From NCBI GenBank assembly GCA_031289445.1, contig JAITPL010000027.1, forward strand, positions 1 to 5,358: DNA of 5,358 bases. Direction: 5' to 3'. Origin of the DNA: Tannerella sp. (GTDB lineage: Bacteria; Bacteroidota; Bacteroidia; Bacteroidales; Tannerellaceae). The notes beneath the pieces are model-generated. The model was not told the DNA's origin. It was given only the letters and a program-made list of their open reading frames with translations, and ran no database searches. Position numbers and translations under genes: made by a program. Positions 1 through 5,068 of the stretch are shown here, piece by piece (the first letter of the stretch is position 1; each line of letters starts with the position of its first letter).

Positions 1-99
1 TGTCCCCGCAATCATAATCCTGTTGATATGAATCATATAAGTGGTGTAGGGGGATTCCTTGCGGTCGCCATATACTTGCGGTCATCCATGGTAATGTTT

Positions 100-118
100 G
101 GGCGTATGCAATACGCCC
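100..118. repeat. Short palindromic repeat, GGGCGTAT arms
   Basis: The arms GGGCGTAT (100-107) and ATACGCCC (111-118) are exact reverse complements around a GCA loop, and the right arm is followed by CTAC. The ending CCCCTAC resembles the CTCTAC end of the 28-bp palindromes found elsewhere in this window, so the two may belong to one broad family of intergenic palindromes. Repeats of this look are common between genes in Bacteroidota; that is recalled knowledge, not a search result. Confidence 0.6.
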
Positions 119-162
119 CTACCGGCGCAATCATATTCAACGACATCGGGTGTCGCATATTG

Positions 163-190
163 GTAGAGACGTTGCATGCAACGTCTCTAC
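163..190. repeat. Perfect 28-bp palindrome, copy 1
   Basis: The 14-base arm GTAGAGACGTTGCA is followed immediately by its exact reverse complement, with no loop bases. The same 28 bases occur at 337-364 and 4982-5009. Palindromes of this type are scattered between genes in many Bacteroidota and cyanobacteria (recalled). No transposase gene is visible in this window. Confidence 0.9.
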
Positions 191-240
191 AGTCGGGACA
201 AATATAACGTCATTGGGCGTCATATTGACAAAATCAAGAG

Positions 241-265
241 CCTTATTGTACTTGGTACAATAAGG
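241..265. repeat. Hairpin with 11-bp arms, copy 1
   Basis: CCTTATTGTAC (241-251) and GTACAATAAGG (255-265) are exact reverse complements around a 3-base TTG loop. A second copy lies at 416-440. No continuous T-run follows on either strand, so it is not a convincing intrinsic terminator. It may be a structural part of the composite repeat. Confidence 0.75.
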
Positions 266-336
266 TCTTTGGGTATTATCCACCCCCTGCATTACCTGAC
301 AAGGATAAATATAACGTTATTGGGTGTCGTGTATTG

Positions 337-364
337 GTAGAGACGTTGCATGCAACGTCTCTAC
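337..364. repeat. Perfect 28-bp palindrome, copy 2
   Basis: This is identical over all 28 bases to the palindromes at 163-190 and 4982-5009. It has the same flanks as copy 1 (TATTG before, AGTCGGG after), because both sit inside the duplicated composite unit. Confidence 0.9.
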
Positions 365-415
365 AGTCGGGGACAAATATAACGCCATAGGGCGTCGTAT
401 TGACAAAGCCAAGAG

Positions 416-440
416 CCTTATTGTATTTGGTACAATAAGG
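416..440. repeat. Hairpin with 11-bp arms, copy 2
   Basis: CCTTATTGTAT (416-426) pairs with GTACAATAAGG (430-440) around a TTG loop. The one change from copy 1, C to T at position 426, turns a C-G pair into a T-G wobble in plus-strand RNA, so the fold is kept. On the minus strand it lies about 70-95 bases past the oxidoreductase stop and could sit in the 3' part of that transcript, but it lacks a T-run. Confidence 0.7.
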
Positions 441-511
441 TCTCTATATGTTATTTTTATAAATCACACATTATCAGCGAAAATACTTTATCAAATCAGG
501 AATTCCGAATC

Positions 512-1885
512 TTACTGTTTACTCTTAGCCATTTCGAGAGCCTGAGTTGTAACATAGTATTTAGCGAGCATGTTAGGCGCTTCCCAGGCAGGCAGTGAGC
601 CGTCTTTAAGGTACTTGAGGAAGTTGGCGGTAACCTGCCAAAAGTGCGCTTCATGACCGTTATGGTATTCTTTCGGCACAACTACTTCCCAGGTATCGCT
701 TTCAATCTTCTTTAAACCGACTCCCGCATACTTTTCCGTAATGGCCGACAGCGATTGCTGCAAGTCTTTCTCATAGCTATCCGGCGCATCCAAACCAATA
801 TGCTTGATATACAGCACAGGCTTGTAGTCCTGCTCCTTGCCCTGCACAATGACGAGATTAGCCTTCTCGCCCTTCATCACCGAGTAATGCGTATCTCCGC
901 CGCCTTCGGGGTAAGTATAGTTCCAAACAACTGATACTTTGGCGTTTATGCCGCGTATCTTATAAAAAATATTGCCGTTGGAATAGACTTGCAGAGTGTC
1001 ATTCCGCACATCTTTCGCCAAATAATCGGGATATCTGTCCAATCCGGTTACTTCCTTAAATTGTGCGGGTGAGATTGCCGTTGTCCAGTGTTTGGCGTCA
1101 AGCAACTCAATATCCGACTGATAATCAATTGTTTGATTTGGAAAACACTCCCACTGCACCAGATCGACAAGATGAGTTGTAACATCTACCACGCCCTCAC
1201 CCTGTTGGTTGACGTCAAAAAACCATGCCGGCCGGATAAGCGGAACTCCCGAAACGGTCTTGAAGAAATGATGAACGCTCTCCTTCACAATACCCGGCTC
1301 ATCAACAGTTCCACTCAGTTGCTTGCCATAAACAGCCGGTATCATCGAAAACTCCCTTTGGAGGATTGTAGTAATCTCAAAACGCTCAGTCATAATATCA
1401 TACAGCAACAGACCGTTCTGCTTGGCGAGGTCAAAACACTCCTTGAGCGTCTCAAAATCTTCCACATTGATAGCCATAGGCTTGTCTGCCAGCACATTGA
1501 TACCCGCGGCAAGCGTCCGGCGGATATATTCGGTCTTTTTGCCGTTATTACCTGCGGTTACCATCACGTTGCCCTTTTTGTCCTTCAGCATGGCTTCAAG
1601 GAAATCGGGCTTTGAATAGACGATCTCTTCCCAGGCGGTCGGATTATCCGTTCTCGCATTATAGGCGCTTATTTTTTTCAGATGCTCGTCAAGGTCGGCG
1701 CCGGCCGGAGCATAGACATAAACTACAGGACTGACGCCCGGATAGGAAGTTTTTTGGACCAGAGCGGCATGGAAATGTCCCGGATCAAGGGTTATCAGCT
1801 TCACCTCGCCTGTCTCGGCTTTTTTCGTTGTACATGAAAAGCTTGATAACAACACGATTGCAATAAATAGACTGAAAATCTTCAT
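512..1885 (-). CDS. Gfo/Idh/MocA-fold oxidoreductase, predicted lipoprotein
   Basis: The product has 457 residues and starts at the ATG at 1885. It opens with a Sec/lipoprotein signal: Lys2, a hydrophobic stretch to about residue 16, and Cys18 in a loose lipobox (SFSC), so it is probably anchored in the cell envelope. There is no twin-arginine motif. Residues 30-140 look like a Rossmann-type NAD(P)-binding domain. The usual GxGxxG is replaced by LDPGHFHAAL (33-42), and LADKPMA (132-138) matches the EKP/DKP motif of the Gfo/Idh/MocA family. GEGVVDVTTHLVDLVQW (229-245) is the conserved segment of the second domain with its histidine. The C-terminal half, including GGGDTHYSVMKGEKANL (328-344), resembles the 'putative oxidoreductase C-terminal domain' of Bacteroidetes proteins. 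The substrate is unknown; a role in sugar or glycan metabolism is only a family-level guess. An upstream extension to 2050 is open but would lose the signal peptide at the start and overlap the divergent gene, so I rejected it. It appears to be monocistronic. Confidence 0.85.
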   Translation of the reverse strand: MKIFSLFIAIVLLSSFSCTTKKAETGEVKLITLDPGHFHAALVQKTSYPGVSPVVYVYAPAGADLDEHLKKISAYNARTDNPTAWEEIVYSKPDFLEAMLKDKKGNVMVTAGNNGKKTEYIRRTLAAGINVLADKPMAINVEDFETLKECFDLAKQNGLLLYDIMTERFEITTILQREFSMIPAVYGKQLSGTVDEPGIVKESVHHFFKTVSGVPLIRPAWFFDVNQQGEGVVDVTTHLVDLVQWECFPNQTIDYQSDIELLDAKHWTTAISPAQFKEVTGLDRYPDYLAKDVRNDTLQVYSNGNIFYKIRGINAKVSVVWNYTYPEGGGDTHYSVMKGEKANLVIVQGKEQDYKPVLYIKHIGLDAPDSYEKDLQQSLSAITEKYAGVGLKKIESDTWEVVVPKEYHNGHEAHFWQVTANFLKYLKDGSLPAWEAPNMLAKYYVTTQALEMAKSKQ

Positions 1886-1909
1886 AGCTTTAAATTGATA
1901 ATGTGAGGG

Positions 1910-1917
1910 CAAAATTA
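1910..1917 (-). promoter_or_regulatory. -7 promoter box of the oxidoreductase gene
   Basis: Read on the minus strand, TAATTTTG matches the Bacteroidota -7 consensus TAnnTTTG exactly. Transcription would start near 1903-1905, giving a leader of about 18 bases before the ATG at 1885. The -33 region is a T-run (complement of 1937-1944) rather than a clean TTTG. The leader is AT-rich and has no Shine-Dalgarno sequence, which is usual in this phylum. Confidence 0.55.
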
Positions 1918-1948
1918 CAAAATAGTTTTCGTTCTTAAAAAAAATCAG

Positions 1949-1956
1949 TACATTTG
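1949..1956 (+). promoter_or_regulatory. -7 promoter box of the DUF2007-type gene
   Basis: TACATTTG matches TAnnTTTG exactly and sits 14 bases before the first ATG (1971). A TTTTC run at 1926-1930 lies where a -33 element is expected. The inferred start near 1962-1964 leaves a leader of only about 7-15 bases, depending on which of the two ATGs (1971 or 1977) is used. It shares the 85-bp divergent gap with the oxidoreductase promoter. Confidence 0.55.
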
Positions 1957-1970
1957 TACTCTTAATTTGA

Positions 1971-2375
1971 ATGATTATGAAAGACAGAATGATTGAAATT
2001 GCGCGGTTTGCGCAGGCGGCAGAGGCCGAGATGCTCACGAGCCTCCTCATATCGGAAGGGATTGATTGCTACGTACGCGACGGTCTCAGCAGCAACGTGA
2101 TTTACGGTGGCGCTATAGGTAGCCTCGTCGAGGCCAAGGTGGAGCTGCTCGAAAAAGACGTTCCGCGGGCCTTGGACATCATGCGAGAGTATAATTACGC
2201 TATTTCCAACGACATCCTCGCGTTTATGGAAGATGAGACGCGATTGCAGGATGCCGGGTATGCCGAGGCCGAACACCTCAGGAAGCAAAAACTGTCGCGG
2301 ACGCTGACTCTTATTCTCCTTCTGATTATAGCAACGGTCGCCCTGCTCATCTATTTAAACAAAGTCAATCATTAG
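1971..2375 (+). CDS. Small DUF2007-type protein with C-terminal membrane helix
   Basis: The product has 134 residues. Residues 8-72 match the pattern of the DUF2007 family ('putative prokaryotic signal transducing protein'): ARFAQAAEAEMLTSLLISEGI near the start, an Asn-Val-Ile-Tyr-Gly-Gly stretch (42-47), then VEAKVELLEKDVPRALDIM. That order is typical of this small alpha/beta fold. Residues about 111-129 form one hydrophobic helix flanked by Lys/Arg on its N side (RKQKLSR), so the folded domain probably faces the cytoplasm, anchored at its C-terminus. Function is unknown; the family name is a prediction, not a demonstrated role. The start could be ATG 1971 or ATG 1977 (MIMK or MK); I give the longer. 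The gene ends at a bidirectional terminator shared with the converging EF-G gene. Confidence 0.8.
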   Translation: MIMKDRMIEIARFAQAAEAEMLTSLLISEGIDCYVRDGLSSNVIYGGAIGSLVEAKVELLEKDVPRALDIMREYNYAISNDILAFMEDETRLQDAGYAEAEHLRKQKLSRTLTLILLLIIATVALLIYLNKVNH

Positions 2376-2381
2376 CCGTAA

Positions 2382-2414
2382 AAAAAGGGCAAACCGTCGC
2401 GGCTAGCCCTTTTT
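2382..2414. terminator. Bidirectional intrinsic terminator
   Basis: AAAAAGGGC (2382-2390) pairs with GCCCTTTTT (2406-2414). Inside it, on the minus strand, AGCCG pairs with CGGTT (one G-T wobble) around a CGA loop, leaving a single mismatch in the whole stem. The A-run on one side and T-run on the other let it work in both directions. It lies 7 bases past the stop of the plus-strand gene and 19 bases past the stop of the minus-strand EF-G gene, serving both convergent units. Confidence 0.85.
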
Positions 2415-2432
2415 CCAACAAATCATTATGAG

Positions 2433-4589
2433 CTAATCATCCGATTGCGTTTCTGCATACTCCTTGAGGAGTTTGTCTTGAACGTCCTGAGGAACTAACT
2501 CGTAGGAAGCAAATTTCATTGTGAATGAGGCGCGTCCACCCGAAATAGAACTCAGAGAGGTCGAATAGCTGGCCATCTCTTTGAGTGGCACCTTAGCCAT
2601 CAGTTTCTCGTATCCTTTCTCGCTGCTCATACCCATGATGATAGCGCGCCGGCCTTGCAGGTCGCTCATCACATCGCCCATGAAATCGGCAGGTACAAAC
2701 ACCTCGACGTCATATATAGGCTCAAGTATTTTTGGGGCGGATGCCTTGAAAGCCGTGATAAAAGCATTGCGTCCGGCAAGCATAAAGGATATTTCGTTAC
2801 TGTCAACCGGGTGCATCTTTCCGTCGTAAACACAGACGCGGACGTCGCGGGCATACGAGCCGGTGAGCGGCCCCTGCTCCATTCGCGCCATGATACCCTT
2901 GAGGATAGCCGGCATAAAACGCGCGTCAATAGAGCCGCCGACGATGCTGTTGATGAAGACGAGCTTGCCGCCCCAGTCGAGGTCTATCTCCTGAGTATCG
3001 CGGACGCTGATCTTGAACTCCTGATTGCCGAACTTGTAAACCGTCGGCGTCGGAATACCTTCGTAGTACGGCTCGATAATAAGGTGTACTTCGCCGAACT
3101 GTCCTGCGCCGCCCGACTGTTTCTTGTGTCGATAGTCGGCGCGTGCCTGCTTGGTGATAGTTTCGCGATAGGGTATCTTAGGCTCATGATATTCTATCAT
3201 CAGCTTGTCGTTATTTTCGATGCGCCATTTCAAGGTGCGGAGGTGGAACTCGCCCTGACCCGAAACGATAGTCTGTTTCAGCTCTTTCGACAGTTCTATC
3301 AGCCATGTAGGGTCTTCTTCGTGCATGCGAGTGAGTATTTCGCTCAGTTTCTCGGAATCCGACTCGTTGACTGCCTTGATGGCCCGGCGATACTTGGGTT
3401 CCGGATAGCGGATAAAATCGAAACTGTAGTCGCCGCCCTTGCCGTTAAGCGTATTGCCGAGACGCACGTCCTTGAGTTTGACCGTAGCGCCGATATCGCC
3501 TGCTACCATCTCGGTTACTTCGGAGCGATTCTGACCGTCCACCACGAAGATTTGCGCAACACGTTCTTTCGAGCCTCTATCGACATTCTGCAGGTCGTCG
3601 CCGGACTTCACTTTGCCCGAAATCACCTTGAAATAAGAGACCTGACCGATGTGCGGCTCGATAGTTGTCTTGAAGAAGAAAAGGCTTGTAGGGCCGGCGG
3701 CGTCGGGTGTTACTTCGCGTCCGTCGGTAGTAACGAGGCGCGGCATCTTGTCGGTGCTTGGCACTACGTTGCCGAGAAATTCGAGGGTGCGGCGCACACA
3801 CATATCCCGCTCTGCACATACGCAGAAAACAGGAAACATACCGCGCGAAACCAAGCCTGCGCGAATGCCGGCACGCATCTCGTCTTCGGTCAGCGTTCCC
3901 TGATCGAAGAATTTTTCCAGCAGCGAATCGTCATGCTCGGCTGCCGCTTCTATCAGCAGTTTTTGCAGCTCGGTAGCTTTATCGCTCTCGCTGTCGGGTA
4001 TGTCGAGCACTTCGGGCACTCCGCCTTCGGGCTTCCAGCGGTACATCTTCATCTTCAACACGTCGATGACGGCGTTGAAAGAGCTGCCGCATGTTACGGG
4101 ATACTGGATCTGAACGACCTTGCTTCCGTAGTTGTCCTTGAGTTGCGAGACTGCCGCGTCGTAATCAGCCTTATCGTTATCCAGCTGATTGAGGATGAAT
4201 ATCACCGGCTTATGGAACTGCTCGGTGTAACGAAACTGGTTGATAGTGCCGACTTCAACGCCGTACTGCGCATTGATGACCATCAGCGCCGTGTCCGTAA
4301 CGTTCAGCGCCGAAACAGCGCCGCCTATGAAATCGTCCGAGCCGGGACAGTCGATGAAGTTGAGCTTGAAATTGTTCCACTCCACACTAAAAACGGTAGA
4401 GAAAACGGAGTAGCCATACTCCTTCTCTACAGGAAAATAATCACTGACAGTAGTACCTGCCTTAACCGAGCCGCGACGTTTTATTACACCACCCTCATAG
4501 AGCATAGCCTCTGTAAGGGTGGTTTTCCCGGCGCCAGAACTTCCCAGTATTGAGATGTTCTTGATTTCACTTGTCTGATAAACCTTCAT
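2433..4589 (-). CDS. fusA2: EF-G paralogue of the EF-G2 type (elongation factor G-like)
   Basis: The product has 718 residues with the full EF-G order: G domain (about 1-275), II (about 300-390), III (395-470), IV (472-608) and V (615-700). Nucleotide-binding motifs are present but altered. The P-loop GSSGAGKT (16-23) stands where EF-G has AHIDAGKT. Switch I reads EYGYSV (57-62) where EF-G has ERGITI. G3 reads DCPGSDDF (80-87), with Ser84 in place of the catalytic His of DTPGHVDF. G4 is NQLD (134-137). Domain IV keeps SGGAGQFG (492-499) and KMHPVDS (591-597), whose His593 aligns with the tip histidine needed for translocation. Between EP (506-507) and FINSIVGG (545-552) there are 37 residues where I recall 11 in E. 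coli EF-G, so about 26 extra. In Bacteroides thetaiotaomicron an EF-G2 paralogue is reported to support translocation without GTP hydrolysis and to accumulate on carbon starvation; I infer this is its orthologue. It is probably transcribed alone, from 4640-4647. Canonical fusA would be elsewhere. Confidence 0.93.
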   Translation of the reverse strand: MKVYQTSEIKNISILGSSGAGKTTLTEAMLYEGGVIKRRGSVKAGTTVSDYFPVEKEYGYSVFSTVFSVEWNNFKLNFIDCPGSDDFIGGAVSALNVTDTALMVINAQYGVEVGTINQFRYTEQFHKPVIFILNQLDNDKADYDAAVSQLKDNYGSKVVQIQYPVTCGSSFNAVIDVLKMKMYRWKPEGGVPEVLDIPDSESDKATELQKLLIEAAAEHDDSLLEKFFDQGTLTEDEMRAGIRAGLVSRGMFPVFCVCAERDMCVRRTLEFLGNVVPSTDKMPRLVTTDGREVTPDAAGPTSLFFFKTTIEPHIGQVSYFKVISGKVKSGDDLQNVDRGSKERVAQIFVVDGQNRSEVTEMVAGDIGATVKLKDVRLGNTLNGKGGDYSFDFIRYPEPKYRRAIKAVNESDSEKLSEILTRMHEEDPTWLIELSKELKQTIVSGQGEFHLRTLKWRIENNDKLMIEYHEPKIPYRETITKQARADYRHKKQSGGAGQFGEVHLIIEPYYEGIPTPTVYKFGNQEFKISVRDTQEIDLDWGGKLVFINSIVGGSIDARFMPAILKGIMARMEQGPLTGSYARDVRVCVYDGKMHPVDSNEISFMLAGRNAFITAFKASAPKILEPIYDVEVFVPADFMGDVMSDLQGRRAIIMGMSSEKGYEKLMAKVPLKEMASYSTSLSSISGGRASFTMKFASYELVPQDVQDKLLKEYAETQSDD

Positions 4590-4639
4590 AAGATTTGATT
4601 TTAAGTTATATTTTGATTAATACTTCGTTATCAAGAGCG

Positions 4640-4647
4640 CGAAAGTA
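4640..4647 (-). promoter_or_regulatory. Candidate -7 box of the EF-G2 gene
   Basis: Read on the minus strand, TACTTTCG differs from TAnnTTTG at one base. It would give a start near 4633-4635 and an AT-rich leader of about 45 bases with no Shine-Dalgarno sequence. The -33 element is unclear: CTTG (complement of 4666-4669) lies 18 bases away, and TTTG within TTGTTTG is only 14 bases away. A weak -33 would suit a gene that needs an activator. Confidence 0.4.
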
Positions 4648-4681
4648 AAAAAAATTTGCGACAAACAAGCGAAAAAATACA

Positions 4682-4707
4682 TGTTTCACAACAATGTTTT
4701 ATAACAT
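4682..4707. promoter_or_regulatory. Paired TGTT-N4-AACA palindromes, possible operator
   Basis: TGTTTCACAACA (4682-4693) and TGTTTTATAACA (4695-4706) are two inverted repeats with the same arms and a 4-base centre, 13 bp apart. The second extends to 5-bp arms (ATGTT and AACAT, 4694-4707). They would lie about 54 and 67 bases upstream of the inferred EF-G2 start, a usual distance for an activator of the CRP/FNR family, whose sites have this kind of spaced palindrome. They are also about 100-120 bp upstream of the tRNA promoter box. The regulator is not identified from sequence. Confidence 0.4.
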
Positions 4708-4801
4708 ACGGCATAAATGCACGTTCAAGGATTATTATGAGTAATTTTGCGCCCCGAAAATCGACATTTTGCGCCGTTCGCAAGATTTTTTTCTTCCAAA
4801 A

Positions 4802-4833
4802 TTTGCAGATGTGAGATAAAATATGTACTTTTG
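4802..4833 (+). promoter_or_regulatory. tRNA-Gln promoter
   Basis: TTTG (4802-4805) and TACTTTTG (4826-4833) match both Bacteroidota sigma elements exactly, with a 20-base spacer. Transcription would start near 4839-4841, about 32 bases before the mature tRNA. A second TAnnTTTG box (TAATTTTG, 4742-4749) lies farther upstream but has no -33 partner. Confidence 0.85.
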
Positions 4834-4871
4834 CGGCGTATTCAGGGCGAAATTTTTCTTAAAGCATACCT

Positions 4872-4942
4872 TGTCTCATGGTGTAATGGCAGCACAACAG
4901 GTTTTGGTTCTGTTTGTTCAGGTTCGAATCCTGATGAGACAA
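4872..4942 (+). tRNA. trnQ: tRNA-Gln (anticodon UUG)
   Basis: The 71-base cloverleaf folds by hand. The acceptor TGTCTCA (4872-4878) pairs with TGAGACA (4935-4941). The D stem is GTGT with GCAC, containing one G-T. The anticodon stem is ACAGG with TCTGT, around the loop TTTTGGT (4902-4908). The variable loop has four bases. The T arm is TCAGG, TTCGAAT, CCTGA. Loop positions 34-36 (4904-4906) are TTG, which reads CAA as glutamine. The discriminator is A (4942) and the next bases are CTT, so CCA must be added after transcription. The weak first pair (T1-A72) is a known feature of glutamine tRNAs. No T-rich terminator hairpin is evident downstream. Confidence 0.95.
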
Positions 4943-4952
4943 CTTCCCCACT

Positions 4953-4966
4953 TTCTACCTTCTACC
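4953..4966. repeat. Two tandem TTCTACC heptamers
   Basis: TTCTACC occurs twice in a row just after the tRNA, followed by a degenerate TTTATCG. It has the same 7-bp period as the ATTCATA array at 5034-5054, on the other side of the palindrome. Confidence 0.5.
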
Positions 4967-4981
4967 TTTATCGGGGGCGAT

Positions 4982-5009
4982 GTAGAGACGTTGCATGCAA
5001 CGTCTCTAC
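4982..5009. repeat. Perfect 28-bp palindrome, copy 3
   Basis: This is identical to the copies at 163-190 and 337-364 but without their flanks, so the 28-bp core behaves as an independent unit. A decayed half copy follows: CATGTAACGTCCCCAC (5012-5027) matches 13 of the last 16 bases of the palindrome. Neither end carries a T-run, so I do not call it a terminator of the tRNA. Confidence 0.9.
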
Positions 5010-5033
5010 CGCATGTAACGTCCCCACATTCTC

Positions 5034-5068
5034 ATTCATAATTCATAATTCATAATTCACCATTCTCA
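5034..5068. repeat. ATTCATA heptamer tandem repeat
   Basis: Three exact copies of ATTCATA (5034-5054) are followed by two degenerate heptamers (ATTCACC, ATTCTCA). The array continues into the 3' end of the minus-strand nuclease gene: the third copy supplies its TGA stop (complement of 5050-5052), and the degenerate copies encode part of its last residues, IENGEL. Similar ATTCATA-type strings are common between genes in Bacteroidota and cyanobacteria (recalled). Confidence 0.75.

Larger units (their letters stand above)
141..268. repeat. Composite repeat unit, copy 1
   Basis: This is the first of two near-identical units (the second is 315-443). In order it holds a motif ending GGGTGTCGCATATTGG, the 28-bp palindrome (163-190), a related motif AACGTCATTGGGCGTC, and a hairpin with 11-bp arms (241-265). 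Against copy 2 it has one single-base length difference (GGG versus GGGG near 194) and a small number of substitutions. Identity is highest from the palindrome to the right end and lower over the first 20 bp. No coding potential is visible. It could be a non-autonomous mobile or REP-like element that duplicated in place. Confidence 0.75.
315..443. repeat. Composite repeat unit, copy 2
   Basis: This is the second copy of the 141-268 unit, offset by 174 bp up to the palindrome and 175 bp after it. It keeps the same order: motif, 28-bp palindrome (337-364), motif, 11-bp-arm hairpin (416-440). A 46-base spacer (269-314) that differs from the unit separates the copies. Copy 2 ends 68 bp past the stop codon of the minus-strand oxidoreductase gene. 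Confidence 0.75.
1..511. other. Gene-free repeat-rich intergenic region
   Basis: I see no credible protein gene or recognised RNA gene in this stretch. It is a mosaic of repeats. CTTGCGGTC occurs at 58-66 and again at 75-83, and CGCAATCATA at 7-16 and again at 126-135. There is a GGGCGTAT hairpin at 100-118 and a duplicated unit of about 128 bp at 141-268 and 315-443. The 3' end of the minus-strand oxidoreductase gene lies at 512, so its transcript would run into this region. I find no hairpin followed by a T-run that would make a clear intrinsic terminator for it. The only open frame (324-545, plus) is a translation of the repeats and is not a gene. Confidence 0.8.

Noticed and set aside
416..440. 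Intrinsic terminator of the oxidoreductase transcript
   Set aside because: The stem is strong, but read on the minus strand it is followed by CTCTTGGCTT and not a T-run, and the same hairpin is repeated at 241-265 as part of the composite element.
141..443. Possible CRISPR array
   Set aside because: There are only two units, each of about 128 bp, with internal palindromes and no short regular spacers; no cas gene is present.
324..545. 73-codon plus-strand frame
   Set aside because: It is mostly a translation of the palindrome and hairpin repeats and then overlaps the end of the oxidoreductase gene on the other strand.
1088..1615. 175-codon plus-strand frame inside the oxidoreductase gene
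   Set aside because: It lies antisense to conserved motifs of the real gene, with no recognisable domain or start context.
1886..2050. N-terminal extension of the oxidoreductase by 55 codons
   Set aside because: It would overlap the divergent DUF2007-type gene and both promoter boxes, and would bury the lipoprotein signal that starts at 1885.
2655..4553. Open frame of 632 codons on the plus strand, opposite the EF-G2 gene
   Set aside because: It is antisense to a clear, full-length EF-G paralogue; its translation resembles no family I know, and it has no promoter or leader of its own. Codon bias of the real gene explains the lack of stops.
4747..5055. 102-codon plus-strand frame
   Set aside because: It runs through the tRNA promoter, the tRNA itself and the 28-bp palindrome, so it is not a protein gene.
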